Positions 27,141-37,073 of a stretch of 64,000 nt of DNA are shown piece by piece. The notes below the pieces were generated by a model. That model was not told the DNA's origin and ran no database searches. It was given only the letters and a program-made list of their open reading frames with translations. Position numbers and translations under genes: made by a program. This DNA comes from Verrucomicrobiaceae bacterium (GTDB lineage Bacteria; Verrucomicrobiota; Verrucomicrobiia; Verrucomicrobiales; Akkermansiaceae), in assembly GCA_027486655.1 (NCBI GenBank), contig JAIXOR010000069.1, positions 62,001 through 126,000 of the forward strand. The letters are read 5' to 3'. How positions within the stretch are numbered: the first letter of the stretch is position 1; every line of letters starts with the position of its first letter.

Positions 27141-30100
27141 GTGTCCCGCAAGGACGAACCCAGCCACGCCCGGCTCCGCCGTGCCGTGAACCATCCGGAC
27201 TTCTCACTCCGCCTCGCCTCACTGGCCGGTGGAGACGGTGAACTCGTGCTCGATCACATCGCCGAGGCCTCCCAGGGGTTCATCGCGGCGCTGGTCTGCC
27301 TGGCGGCCCGGGATCATGGAAAACCCCGCGTCTGGCTGGTTTCCGATCTGCCGCGCCACCGCGAGCGGCTTGCAGCGGAGATGGAGTTGTGGGGGATCGA
27401 GGCCCTGGTCCTGCCTGAACCTCCAAGCGAGACGGGTGACGGCACCATCGCCGATCCGGAGTCCGCCGCGGAGTGGTTCTCGGTGTTGGAGATCCTCGCT
27501 CGCTCGGAAACCTGTGCCGTCCTCTGCAGCAGTGAGGCCTTCAGCGGCCACGCCCCCTCCCCTGCCGCGCTGCGTGCAAGCCGCACGGTGCTGAAGCCCG
27601 GCCTTGCGCTCGATCCCGGTGATCTCGCCGCTTCGCTGGCAAGTCATGGATACGAACGCGTGCCCACGCTTTCGGCCCGCGGTCAGTTCGCGGTGCGCGG
27701 CGGCATCATCGATCTTTTTGCATGGCAGGCGGCGCGACCGCTGCGGCTTGAGTTTTTCGATACCGAGCTCGAATCGATCCGCGAGTTCGATCTGGATTCG
27801 CAGGCATCCACCCAGCGCCTCCAGGAAGCGGAGCTGCTGCTCGCCGAGCCAGCCGCCGAGGCCACCGTGGCGGATTACCGCAGGCCCGGCGACCTTCTGG
27901 TGGCCATCGATGCGGAAATCGTCCGGCCGGACGTGAGGATCCTCGAGGGCAGCGCGGAGCTCGATGGAGAGGAAGACTTCACGCTCGCCACCTTTGGCAG
28001 CCCGCTGGGCACCTTCGAGGCCGGTGACTTCGTGCTCGAAGAACTGCGGCGCGAGCATTTCTTCCGCCAGATCAACGATTGGAAACGCGAGGACTGGGAG
28101 ATCCTCATGGTTTTCTCTAACAAGGGCGAGGAGGAACGATTCTCCGAACTTGCCGGCAAGGATCTGAGGAAGGACCTCGGCATCACCGCGGTGCGCGGCG
28201 AGTTGATGGCCGGATTCACCGTGCCCGTCACGCGCCTCGCCGTGTTGTCCTCCGCGGAGCTCTTCGGCCGATACCGGACGCCGGGAGTGGCCCGCCGCAG
28301 CACGCTCGACAAGGCCCGCTCCGCCCGAGCGCGCGCCACTCTGGACGAGATGGAGGAAGGCGACCTCGTCGTTCATTACGAATACGGCCTGGCAAAGTTC
28401 CGCGGGATCCAGGCGGGCGAGGATGGCGAGGAACTGGTGCTCGAATACCGCGATGGGGCGCTCTTGGGCGTTCCTCTCGAGCAGGCCCACCTCGTCGGCA
28501 AATACGTCGGCATGGGCGGCAAGACGCCCGACCTCAACAAACTCGGCGGCACCGCATGGAAAACCGCGCGCAAGGCCGCGGAGAAATCCATTCTCGACTA
28601 CGCCGCGCAGCTTCTCCGCGTCCAGGCCGAGCGCCAGCACGAGCCCGGCTTCGCCCATCCGCCGGATACCAAGTGGATGTGGGAGTTCGAGAGGTCCTTC
28701 CACTACACCGAGACCGCCGACCAGCGCCGTGCGATCGAGGAAACCAAACTCGACCTCGAATCGCCGCGGCCGATGGACCGCCTGATCTGCGGGGATGTCG
28801 GCTTTGGCAAGACCGAGGTCGCCATCCGCGCCGCCTTCAAGGCCATCACCGGTGGAAAACAAGCCGCCATCCTGGTGCCCACCACCGTGCTTGCGGAGCA
28901 ACACTGGCGCACCTTCCGCGAGCGCATGTCGGACTATCCGATGCGCGTCGATCTGCTCAACCGGTTCCGCACCCCGGCGGAGATCCGCGACACCATCGCC
29001 GGCATCGAGGATGGCTCGGTGGATCTGGTGATCGGCACCCACCGCCTGATTTCGGGCGATGTGAAGTTCAAGAATCTCGGGCTCGTCGTCGTGGACGAGG
29101 AGCAGCGCTTCGGTGTGGCCCACAAGGAGAAGTTCAAGCAGCTGTTCCGCCAGGTGGACGTGCTCACCCTTTCCGCCACGCCGATTCCCCGCACGCTTTA
29201 CATGGCACTCATGGGAGCGCGCGACATGTCCACCATCGAGACGCCCCCGCCTAACAGGGTGCCCGTCTCCACCACCATCTGTGCTTACGACGAGAGGGTC
29301 ATCCGCGACGCCATCCGCCGCGAAATGAAACGCGGCGGCCAGGTCTTCTTCCTCCACAACCGCGTCAAGACCATCGAGCAGACCGCCGCCCGCCTTCGCG
29401 AACTCGTTCCGGAGGCCCGCATCGTCATCGGCCACGGCCAGATGGACAAGGACGACCTCGAGGTGGTCATGCACACCTTCGTCCGCGGCGAGGCGGACGT
29501 GCTCCTGGCCACTACCATCATCGAGACCGGCATCGACATCCCGAACGCCAACACCATCCTGATCGACCGCGCCGACCGCTTCGGCCTGGCGGATCTCTAT
29601 CAACTCCGCGGCCGCGTCGGCCGGGCGGGTGAGAAGGCCTACGCCATCCTGCTCCTGCCGCGCGACATGGTCACCGTGGGCGACGCTCGGAAGCGCATTC
29701 ACGCCATCAAGCAATACACCGCGCTCGGCTCCGGCTTCAAGATCGCCATGCGCGACCTCGAAATCCGCGGCGCGGGGAATCTGTTAGGCACCAAGCAGTC
29801 CGGGCACATCGCCCAGATCGGCTTCGAGCTCTACTGCCAGCTCCTCCGCCAGTCGGTGGACCGGCTCAAGGGCCGCAAGGACGCCCCGCGCGGCGAGGCC
29901 ACCTTCAAGGCGGACATGGTCATCACCACCGAGACCGCCTGGCTCAAGGCGAGCAGCGGCCCGCAGCCTGCAGCAGCGATTCCAGCCTTCCTGCCCGCCG
30001 CCTGGCTGGCGGACACGCGGACGCGCATCGCCGCCTATCGCGAGCTTTCGGAGGCCGGCACCGAGAAAGCCGTGGACGCGCTGGAAGCCTCATGGCGCGA

Positions 30101-30329
30101 CCGCTTCGGCCGCCCGCCCGAGGCCGCGCGCAATCTCGTCACCATCGCCCGCATCAAGGCGCTTGCCGCCGCCGAGCGCATCGCCTCGGTGGAGATCAGC
30201 GGCCAGCGGCTCATGCTTCACCGCGGCGGGGATTACATCCTGCTGGAGGGTCGGCGGTTTCCACGACTCCGGACCGAAAGCCCTGCCGGAAAACTCGCCG
30301 AAACGGTGGAGATGCTGAGGAGCGTCTAA
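27141..30329 (+). CDS. mfd: transcription-repair coupling factor
   Basis: A 1,062-residue ATP-driven DNA translocase that removes stalled RNA polymerase and recruits UvrA. The N-terminal UvrB-like region spans about 1-330 (RGQFAVRGGIIDLFAW). The RNA-polymerase-interacting domain is near 400-470 (EEGDLVVHYEYGLAKFRGI). The RecG-like translocase has Walker A LICGDVGFGKTE (near 553), DEEQ in VVDEEQRFGV (near 651), TLSATPIPRTLYMALMGARD and LRGRVGRAG (near 823). A short C-terminal UvrA-masking domain ends the protein. Length is slightly below the Escherichia coli protein. The start is GTG at 27141, with no visible ribosome-binding site. Confidence 0.95.
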   Translation: MSRKDEPSHARLRRAVNHPDFSLRLASLAGGDGELVLDHIAEASQGFIAALVCLAARDHGKPRVWLVSDLPRHRERLAAEMELWGIEALVLPEPPSETGDGTIADPESAAEWFSVLEILARSETCAVLCSSEAFSGHAPSPAALRASRTVLKPGLALDPGDLAASLASHGYERVPTLSARGQFAVRGGIIDLFAWQAARPLRLEFFDTELESIREFDLDSQASTQRLQEAELLLAEPAAEATVADYRRPGDLLVAIDAEIVRPDVRILEGSAELDGEEDFTLATFGSPLGTFEAGDFVLEELRREHFFRQINDWKREDWEILMVFSNKGEEERFSELAGKDLRKDLGITAVRGELMAGFTVPVTRLAVLSSAELFGRYRTPGVARRSTLDKARSARARATLDEMEEGDLVVHYEYGLAKFRGIQAGEDGEELVLEYRDGALLGVPLEQAHLVGKYVGMGGKTPDLNKLGGTAWKTARKAAEKSILDYAAQLLRVQAERQHEPGFAHPPDTKWMWEFERSFHYTETADQRRAIEETKLDLESPRPMDRLICGDVGFGKTEVAIRAAFKAITGGKQAAILVPTTVLAEQHWRTFRERMSDYPMRVDLLNRFRTPAEIRDTIAGIEDGSVDLVIGTHRLISGDVKFKNLGLVVVDEEQRFGVAHKEKFKQLFRQVDVLTLSATPIPRTLYMALMGARDMSTIETPPPNRVPVSTTICAYDERVIRDAIRREMKRGGQVFFLHNRVKTIEQTAARLRELVPEARIVIGHGQMDKDDLEVVMHTFVRGEADVLLATTIIETGIDIPNANTILIDRADRFGLADLYQLRGRVGRAGEKAYAILLLPRDMVTVGDARKRIHAIKQYTALGSGFKIAMRDLEIRGAGNLLGTKQSGHIAQIGFELYCQLLRQSVDRLKGRKDAPRGEATFKADMVITTETAWLKASSGPQPAAAIPAFLPAAWLADTRTRIAAYRELSEAGTEKAVDALEASWRDRFGRPPEAARNLVTIARIKALAAAERIASVEISGQRLMLHRGGDYILLEGRRFPRLRTESPAGKLAETVEMLRSV

Positions 30330-30404
30330 CAGAAATGGGCGTGCCCGACGAGCCGGAAACGAGCGGGATTGACAGGATATGCGGAGCCCCCATGATGTCA
30401 GGTG

Positions 30405-30902
30405 ATGAATCGACTGCGCCTGCGCCCCACTTTTTCTCATGTGATGGAGCAGGATCCCGAAGAGGTCCGGCGGCGGATCGTCGGCAAGGTGGAGGCAGAC
30501 GGAGCGCGCTGCGAGGTGAAGAGCTTCCCGGGTTTCATCTGCCTGCGCGTGCCGGAGGAGGAAAGGCGTTTCTGGTCGCCGCGCTTGAACATCAGCCTGG
30601 AGCGCGAGGCAGACGGCACCCGCATCCAGGGCACTTACGGGCCGAATGCGAACATGTGGTCCTCGCTGCTTTACGGCTATCTGCTCATCGGCTCGATCGG
30701 CCTGTTTTCCGGGATCTTCGGATTCTGCCAGCACTCGCTGGGCATGCGGCCGTGGGGCCTGTGGATATTCGGGGCAAGCGTGGCGATCGGCGCGGGCATG
30801 TCCGCGCTGGCCTGGATCGGCCGCGGGCTGGGCGAGCGGCAGACGCGGGAGTTGCACCGCATCTATCAAACCGCGGCGGGGCTGGAGCTGGATCTTTGCT
30901 AG
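30405..30902 (+). CDS. hypothetical two-helix membrane protein
   Basis: A 165-residue protein of unknown function. The first 85 residues are soluble and mixed alpha/beta (VEADGARCEVKSFPGFICLR). They are followed by two hydrophobic helices (near 90-112 and 123-145) and a short polar tail. The ATG at 30405 is preferred over the GTG one codon earlier. It lies 75 bp after mfd on the same strand and converges on the secreted protein gene that follows. No family is recognised; the topology suggests a small inner-membrane protein with a cytoplasmic N-terminal domain. Confidence 0.7.
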   Translation: MNRLRLRPTFSHVMEQDPEEVRRRIVGKVEADGARCEVKSFPGFICLRVPEEERRFWSPRLNISLEREADGTRIQGTYGPNANMWSSLLYGYLLIGSIGLFSGIFGFCQHSLGMRPWGLWIFGASVAIGAGMSALAWIGRGLGERQTRELHRIYQTAAGLELDLC

Positions 30903-30914
30903 AAACAGCGGTGT

Positions 30915-31598
30915 TCAGCGCGCCCAGGATCCCTTGACCACGGGCAGCTTGCCATAACTCAGCACGGTGTAGTCGGTGGGGCCCTTGGCACCCTCGAGCG
31001 GCACGCCGACGTAGCGTTTCCAAGCGTCGCTCATGCTTTCACCGGTGTGGCAGCCCCAGCTTTTGCAGTAGGCGTTGCGATCGAAAACGGAGCCCTTGAT
31101 GCGCGGGAGGTCGCGTTCATGGAGCCAGGCGGTGGAGGCGGCCATGATGTCGTTGCCGTAGTCGAACATGAAGGCGTGGCGGTTCGAGTGGCCGAAGTAG
31201 TCGAAGGTGTTGACCGATCCGCGGGGGCGGTTGTTGAGGGACTGGATGAAGCCGGAACCGCTGGAAAACCAGATCAGGGTGGCGCGGCGTTCCGCGGCGA
31301 GTTCGGTGATCCAGGTGGTGTAGGGCTTGCCGTCCTCGCGGGCACGGGTCTGATAGCCGGGCTGGAAGACGAACCAGACGAGCGGCGCGTTCGAGCCGTA
31401 GGCCTGGCGGATCTCCGCCATGCGCAGCGTGGAGGCGCGGACGAAGTTGGCCCACCAGCGGTCGTGCTGGTCCTGGGGCACGCGGAGGTTTTCCCACTTC
31501 CTCAAGGCCGGCCCGCCGGTGACGATGACATGATCCGCACGGACCGGAAGGATCGTGAGAATGCCGAGGAGGAGAAGCGCACGGTAAAGGCCGGACAT
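30915..31598 (-). CDS. secreted protein of unknown family with caspase-like His and Cys motifs
   Basis: A 227-residue exported protein with a signal peptide of about 21 residues ending near LPVRA. The mature part alternates predicted strands and helices: HVIVTGGPALRKW, APLVWFVFQPGYQ, ATLIWFSSGSGFIQ, then NTFDYFGHSNRHAFMFDYG and YCKSWGCHTGESMSDAWK. A His after a hydrophobic strand (GHSN) and a Cys after the next strand (SWGCHTGES) are arranged as in caspase-like (clan CD) peptidases. This is resemblance only; the family is not identified and activity is unproven. The gene converges on the upstream membrane-protein gene and is separated from tpiA by a strong terminator. Confidence 0.7.
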   Translation of the reverse strand: MSGLYRALLLLGILTILPVRADHVIVTGGPALRKWENLRVPQDQHDRWWANFVRASTLRMAEIRQAYGSNAPLVWFVFQPGYQTRAREDGKPYTTWITELAAERRATLIWFSSGSGFIQSLNNRPRGSVNTFDYFGHSNRHAFMFDYGNDIMAASTAWLHERDLPRIKGSVFDRNAYCKSWGCHTGESMSDAWKRYVGVPLEGAKGPTDYTVLSYGKLPVVKGSWAR

Positions 31599-31607
31599 GG
31601 GGCGGAA

Positions 31608-31642
31608 ATAAAAGATTCCCGCCTCCGAGGGAAGCGGGAATC
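31608..31642 (-). terminator. rho-independent terminator after tpiA
   Basis: On the minus strand the arms GATTCCCGC and GCGGGAATC (31614-31622 and 31634-31642 on the plus strand) form a perfect 9-bp stem with an 11-base loop, followed by TTTTATTT. It lies 38 bp beyond the tpiA stop and ends the pgk-tpiA transcript just before the next gene's ATG. Confidence 0.88.
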
Positions 31643-31679
31643 TTCGAAGATCGGAAATCCGACGGAACGGGATCCAGGT

Positions 31680-32468
<789 letters not shown>

Positions 32469-32496
32469 GTGGGGATCGGTGTCTGGGGTTCGTTGG

Positions 32497-33747
32497 TTAG
32501 ATTTCGCTGAGCGCGGCCACGCCGGGGAGCGTCTTGCCTTCGAGGAATTCAAGGCTCGCTCCACCGCCGGTGGAACAATGGGTGACTTTCTTGTCCACGC
32601 CGAACTTCTTGGCGGCGGTGGCGGTGTCTCCGCCGCCGACGACGGTGACCGCACCGGCCGCAGTGACTTCGGAGATGGCGTCCGCCATGGCCTTGGTGGC
32701 TCCGGCGAATTTCTCGAACTCGAACACGCCGGCCGGGCCGTTCCAGACGATGGTCTTGGAGGCGAGAATGGCGGAGCGGTAGAGCTCGATCGACTTCGGA
32801 CCGGCATCGAGGCCTTCCCAGCCATCGGGGATGCCGCTTTCAAGCGTGGCGGCCTGGGTGTTGGCATCCGGGCTGAAACCATCCGCACAAACGAAGTCCA
32901 CGGGGAAGATGAGTTCAACGCCGCGCTCCTTGGCCTTGGCTTCGAGTTCGCCGACGATCCCGGCTCCGACTTCATCGAAGAGCGAGGAACCGATGGCCAT
33001 GCCGCGGTTCACCTTGAGGAAGGTGTAGGCCATGCCACCGCCGATGATGATCTTGTCGGCCTTTTCGAGCAGGTTGTTGATGAGCGGGATCTTGTCCGCG
33101 ATCTTGGCTCCGCCGAGGATGGCGAGCAGGGGGCGCTTGGGCGAGTCGAGCACGGCACCGAAGGCATCCAGCTCGGCCTGCATGAGGAAACCAGCGGCTT
33201 TTTGCGGCAGATCCACGCCGACCATCGAGCTGTGCGCACGGTGTGCGGTGCCGAAGGCGTCGTTGACGAACACATCGCCGAGACGGGTGAGCGAGGCGCG
33301 GAAGGCTTCGACCTTCTCCGGATCCGCCTTCACCGAAGTGCCGTCCTCACGCTTGGCCTTACCTTCCTCTTCGATGTGGAAGCGCAGGTTTTCCAGCAGC
33401 ACGACATCGCCGGGCTGGAGCTTGCCGGCGGCACAGGCGGCCTCGACTTCCGGGCCCACGCAGTCGGAAAGGAACTGCACCGGCTTTCCAAGAAGCTTCG
33501 AGAGCTCGTCCGCCACGGGTTTGAGCGAGAATTTCTCGATCCGCTGGCCATCGGGGCGACCGAGGTGGGACATGAGAACGACGGCGGCACCTTGTTCGAG
33601 AGCGAACTGGATGGTGGGCAGGGCGGCGACGATCCGTTGGTTGTTGGTGATGGCTCCGGTGGTCTTGTCCTGAGGAACATTGAAGTCCACGCGGATGAGG
33701 ACGCGTTTGCCGGAAAGTTCGAGATCGCGGATGGAGAGCTTGGCCAT
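32497..33747 (-). CDS. pgk: phosphoglycerate kinase
   Basis: A 416-residue two-domain enzyme transferring phosphate from 1,3-bisphosphoglycerate to ADP in glycolysis. The N-domain substrate motifs are [24 protein letters not shown] and GTAHRAHSS. The C-domain nucleotide motifs are [26 protein letters not shown] and [15 protein letters not shown]. The ATG at 33747 matches the usual [13 protein letters not shown] opening. A 7-bp GC hairpin sits immediately upstream of the start codon and no Shine-Dalgarno sequence is visible. It lies 78 bp after the TPR-like protein gene and 28 bp before tpiA. Confidence 0.97.
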   Translation of the reverse strand: MAKLSIRDLELSGKRVLIRVDFNVPQDKTTGAITNNQRIVAALPTIQFALEQGAAVVLMSHLGRPDGQRIEKFSLKPVADELSKLLGKPVQFLSDCVGPEVEAACAAGKLQPGDVVLLENLRFHIEEEGKAKREDGTSVKADPEKVEAFRASLTRLGDVFVNDAFGTAHRAHSSMVGVDLPQKAAGFLMQAELDAFGAVLDSPKRPLLAILGGAKIADKIPLINNLLEKADKIIIGGGMAYTFLKVNRGMAIGSSLFDEVGAGIVGELEAKAKERGVELIFPVDFVCADGFSPDANTQAATLESGIPDGWEGLDAGPKSIELYRSAILASKTIVWNGPAGVFEFEKFAGATKAMADAISEVTAAGAVTVVGGGDTATAAKKFGVDKKVTHCSTGGGASLEFLEGKTLPGVAALSEI

Positions 33748-33766
33748 GGGGCGGAAATCCCGCCCC
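33748..33766 (-). promoter_or_regulatory. hairpin abutting the pgk start codon
   Basis: In the transcript, the arms GGGGCGG and CCGCCCC (7 bp, 5-base loop) end directly at the AUG. This occupies the place where a ribosome-binding site would be. Whether it regulates pgk translation is inference. Confidence 0.45.
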
Positions 33767-33825
33767 AGTCGGGGGCCGCTGTCAAGCCGCGCATGGCCGC
33801 GGAGCAAGGATGGCGCGGCAATTGG

Positions 33826-36486
33826 TCATTTCGGCAAAGGATCGGAGCGGAATCGCTCGTGCTGCCTGCGGAGTTGGGAGTCGTCCGGCTCGAAATTCAC
33901 GGCACGCGACGACCATTCGAGGGCTTTCTCGCGATTGCCACGGGCAAACTCGATCTCCGCCATGGTATCCAGATAGGCGGGTTGGTCGGGTCGGGCGGCG
34001 AGAGCGGTTTTGAGATGGGCGGTGGCTTCATCGAGCCTCCGCACGGCCCGCGAAGCCAGCCAGGCGGCGGTGTTACGGGTGTTGTCGGACTCCGGATAGC
34101 GGCTGATGGCGTCCTCCATGAACTTCCAGGAGTCTTCAAACCAGCGGTTGTGCTCTTCAATCAAACCCTCCCGGCGCAGTGCGGGAAAAAAGATGTCTGC
34201 GAGTGAGCCATCCGAGAGGAAGGTCTTGTGGCAGGCATCCAAGGAGGCGATCGCGGCGGCGCGATTGCTTTTGAGCCGGGACAAGGCGCGCCCGAGATCC
34301 GCCTGGAGACGCTGACGCATGAAGGGCAGCGGATTGTTCCAACGGTAATCGGAAGATGCATAGACCCTCGCAAGCACCTCGGAGGTGGATGCCGCTTCCT
34401 TCCATCGGCCGGTCTCGAGCAAGGTGTCGGAATACAACTTGAGCGCAAAAAGGAACTCAGCGGAATCCGGGCTCGATTCAAAAGCCGCGCGACGTTGCCA
34501 GATTCCCGCCCGGGCGAAATCGAGGCCAAAGGCATATCCATTGGCGATGCGGATGGCGAAGGAGGGATTTCCCAAATACAACTTCTCCGCCCAATGGTCG
34601 TGGGCCTCGGCTTCCGCCTTCTTGCCTGCGAGCCGCAAGGTGGCCGCGGCATACGCGTGGAGCTGCGGGCTGATCTCCCCTTTGCCATCGGACTGGGCGT
34701 TGATCTGTTTGAGAATGAGGTCCGCGGCATCCGCCCAGCGTCCGGCGGCGGAGAGATGGGAAATCCGTTGCTCCCAGGAAACCTCCAGCCGGGCAGGCTC
34801 CGCCATCAGGTCCCATGCCCTCTGCGCGCCCTCGGCATCGCCGGTTTCATAGGCGAGGGTGGAGAGCCTCGCCGCCAGGCGCTCCTGCTCGGCTTTGGGC
34901 GCGGCCTCAACCGCCTTCCAAACCCGCTGCAGCCACTGCCCGTGCAGCCCGCGTGGATCGGCCCCGAGGCGGTGGATGGCAAGCATCGCGTCGAATCGAT
35001 CGCCGAGCGGCAGTTTCGGGTCGAGCTCGCCCAGCCAGTCCCACCATTCCCCGGCGTTCCCACCATCTCCGAAGGCCGCGGCGACGAGTTCCTCCCAGCG
35101 CTTGGCATCCTCGCCGGCCCACACCGCGCCGATCCTGCGTGCGAGCCATGGCGCGCCGCTGGAAGTCTCGCGATTGCCGAAAAGCTCGGACAGGAAATCG
35201 AGGAAATCGCCCTCCTCTTTCTTGGCAAGCCGGGTGAGCGGTTCGGAAAACGCGGCAAACGCTTCTTCGTGCAGCCCGCGCCGTTCCAGAAAGTTCGCGA
35301 TGCCCACCAACTCATCCCCATGCTCGGAAACATCGTGCTGATCCTCGATGTCCTCGCCACCCATGCGGTCGATGCGCCGGGCCACCCAGGATCCGTAATC
35401 GGGATTCTCCGGCGGGATGCCCAGGGCACGGAGGGCCTCGTCCACCCTTTCGAGAGCCTCAAAATGCCGGAAAGCACTCATCGCATCGTGTTTGCCGAAG
35501 GCCTGTTCCGCAGGACGGGTCTCACCTAACAGAAACAACGAGTTGAGTGCGGCTCCACGTTCCGAAGTATCCTTCGAGGAAAGCCGCTTCACCAGGGGCT
35601 CCAGATCCGCAGCCCGCATTTTCCCGCCTTCCCAGCGCTTGGCGGCCAGAGATGCGTAAATCGCCGCCACTTCGTCGCCATCGCCTTCTCCGGAGACCTC
35701 AAGCCATGGCAGAGGATCCCCCGCGAGGGCGGCCATCAGCGCGGAGAGACCGGCATCTCCAGCCTCGTCCGCCGCCTTGCGGGCCGCCTCCGCATTGCCG
35801 GCAGCGCGATGGAGGGCCAGCCTCCAGGCCGCGCCCTTCTCGCCGGGGGCTTTGGCGGCTTTTTCCAGCTCGGCCTCCAACGTGCCCTGGCTGCGATGGA
35901 AAACCGCCAGCGCCAACAAGGCATCCGCATCCACCGGTGCCATCTCCAGAAACTCACGCGCGCCCGCCGCATCCCCGGCCAGCAATCGCTCGCTGGCCGC
36001 ACGCACCGCCACGCCGTTGAGCGAGGGCCGGAGCTTTTCCCTCACCTCGGGCTGGGTCTCCGCCGCATACAGCTTGAGCATCTGCCGCCAGGCCCGCCGC
36101 CCCTTCATCCGGCCAAACAATGCGGACTTCTCGGAAAGCGAGGCCTTGGCATAGCGCTCGACGATCGAAATCACCGAAGGATCCGTGTCCGGCGTGATGT
36201 GCAGCTGGATCTTGCGGATCAAATCCTTCGCCCGATACACCCGCTCCGGATCCGCCGCCGCGGATGCCGCCTCCCGCAACACCGGCAGTGCCTCCTCCCC
36301 CAGCTTCCATAGCTCGCGCGACGCATTTTCACGGACCTTGTAACTCTCATCCGAAAGATCCCGAACCCACTTCGAAAGATCCACCTGCACCGCAAGCCCC
36401 GCCATCGTGCCCGACTCGGGGCCGGCAGCCGGAAGCGGGGAAATCATCAGGATTCCCGTCCACGTCAGCGCCCGATGGAATTTCAT
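33826..36486 (-). CDS. large secreted or periplasmic helical-repeat (TPR/HEAT-like) protein
   Basis: An 886-residue protein with a probable signal peptide (about 1-20). Almost the whole length is alpha-helical repeat. A HEAT-like start (VRDLSDESYKVRENASRELW, near 42-61) is the type found on planctomycete and verrucomicrobial proteins. It is followed by many loose TPR-type helices, and the C-terminus reads AARPDQPAYLDTMAEIEFA, NREKALEWSSRAVNFEPD, a clear TPR. Such proteins act as scaffolds; no catalytic motif is visible and the partner is unknown. It precedes pgk by 78 bp on the same strand. Confidence 0.75.
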   Translation of the reverse strand: MKFHRALTWTGILMISPLPAAGPESGTMAGLAVQVDLSKWVRDLSDESYKVRENASRELWKLGEEALPVLREAASAAADPERVYRAKDLIRKIQLHITPDTDPSVISIVERYAKASLSEKSALFGRMKGRRAWRQMLKLYAAETQPEVREKLRPSLNGVAVRAASERLLAGDAAGAREFLEMAPVDADALLALAVFHRSQGTLEAELEKAAKAPGEKGAAWRLALHRAAGNAEAARKAADEAGDAGLSALMAALAGDPLPWLEVSGEGDGDEVAAIYASLAAKRWEGGKMRAADLEPLVKRLSSKDTSERGAALNSLFLLGETRPAEQAFGKHDAMSAFRHFEALERVDEALRALGIPPENPDYGSWVARRIDRMGGEDIEDQHDVSEHGDELVGIANFLERRGLHEEAFAAFSEPLTRLAKKEEGDFLDFLSELFGNRETSSGAPWLARRIGAVWAGEDAKRWEELVAAAFGDGGNAGEWWDWLGELDPKLPLGDRFDAMLAIHRLGADPRGLHGQWLQRVWKAVEAAPKAEQERLAARLSTLAYETGDAEGAQRAWDLMAEPARLEVSWEQRISHLSAAGRWADAADLILKQINAQSDGKGEISPQLHAYAAATLRLAGKKAEAEAHDHWAEKLYLGNPSFAIRIANGYAFGLDFARAGIWQRRAAFESSPDSAEFLFALKLYSDTLLETGRWKEAASTSEVLARVYASSDYRWNNPLPFMRQRLQADLGRALSRLKSNRAAAIASLDACHKTFLSDGSLADIFFPALRREGLIEEHNRWFEDSWKFMEDAISRYPESDNTRNTAAWLASRAVRRLDEATAHLKTALAARPDQPAYLDTMAEIEFARGNREKALEWSSRAVNFEPDDSQLRRQHERFRSDPLPK

Positions 36487-36540
36487 CTGCGTGAGAAGCT
36501 GCCTTCTTTCCCGGATTGTGCAAGCCGCCGCTTGCGCGAT

Positions 36541-36903
36541 TCACGCCGCGAAACTCTCACCGCACGAACACGTCACCACCGCATTCGGATTGCTCACCTT
36601 GAAGCCACCCTGCTGAAGGTCATCCGAGTAATCCAACTCACTCCCGCTCACAAACAAGGCGCTTTTCGGGTCGATCACCACATTCACCCCATTGCTCGGC
36701 ACCAGAATGTCGCGATCGCGCGGACCGTCCACCAGGTCCATCTTGTATTGCAACCCGGAGCATCCCCCACCCACCACCGCGATCCGCAAAGCACCGTCCG
36801 AGCGACCCTGACGATCCAACAACCCGCGCAGATGCGTCGATGCCCCGTCCAGCACCCTCACCAGCTTCTCATTGCCAATCTTGTAATTCACCGCAGCGCT
36901 CAT
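36541..36903 (-). CDS. erpA: A-type iron-sulfur cluster carrier (HesB/IscA/ErpA family)
   Basis: A 120-residue protein that delivers iron-sulfur clusters to apo-proteins. The three conserved cysteines are present: one in VVGGGCSGLQYKMDL and two in VVTCSCGESFAA at the C-terminus. SELDYSDDLQQGGFKVSNPNA is the usual stretch between them. The ATG at 36903 gives the family's normal length; an upstream extension reads low-complexity sequence. ErpA is the closest match by pattern, but IscA or SufA cannot be excluded. A long palindrome lies upstream. No suf or isc genes are in the window. Confidence 0.85.
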   Translation of the reverse strand: MSAAVNYKIGNEKLVRVLDGASTHLRGLLDRQGRSDGALRIAVVGGGCSGLQYKMDLVDGPRDRDILVPSNGVNVVIDPKSALFVSGSELDYSDDLQQGGFKVSNPNAVVTCSCGESFAA

Positions 36904-36960
36904 GCCCCCAACCTGCATCCCCCACCCCCTCCCGTCAACCCCACCCACCCCGCCTGCGGC

Positions 36961-36998
36961 GTACGGATTATTGATGCGGCCGCATCAATAGTCCGTAC
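36961..36998. repeat. 38-bp near-perfect palindrome centred on GCGGCCGC
   Basis: Arms 36961-36979 and 36980-36998 are 19 bp each with no loop and a single T/C difference, which pairs as G-U in one RNA strand. It lies 58 bp upstream of the erpA start. No T-tract adjoins it, so it is not an ordinary terminator. Confidence 0.8.
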
Positions 36999-37010
36999 GG
37001 GGGTGGGCAA

Positions 37011-37044
37011 AGAAAAACGGACCGCCTGTGGCCAGGGGGTCCGT
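37011..37044 (-). terminator. rho-independent terminator after the basic small protein gene
   Basis: On the minus strand, ACGGACC (complement of 37038-37044) pairs with GGTCCGT (complement of 37017-37023), with an inner CTG/CAG extension, followed by TTTTCT. It lies 30 bp beyond the stop of the lysine-rich protein gene. Confidence 0.75.
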
Positions 37045-37073
37045 TGGGAGAGTTGGGAAATCGGGGGCCGGGA

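Noticed and set aside
27219..29714. 831-codon open frame on the minus strand opposite mfd
   Set aside because: mfd on the other strand has all its motifs; the antisense product is low-complexity and unrecognisable.
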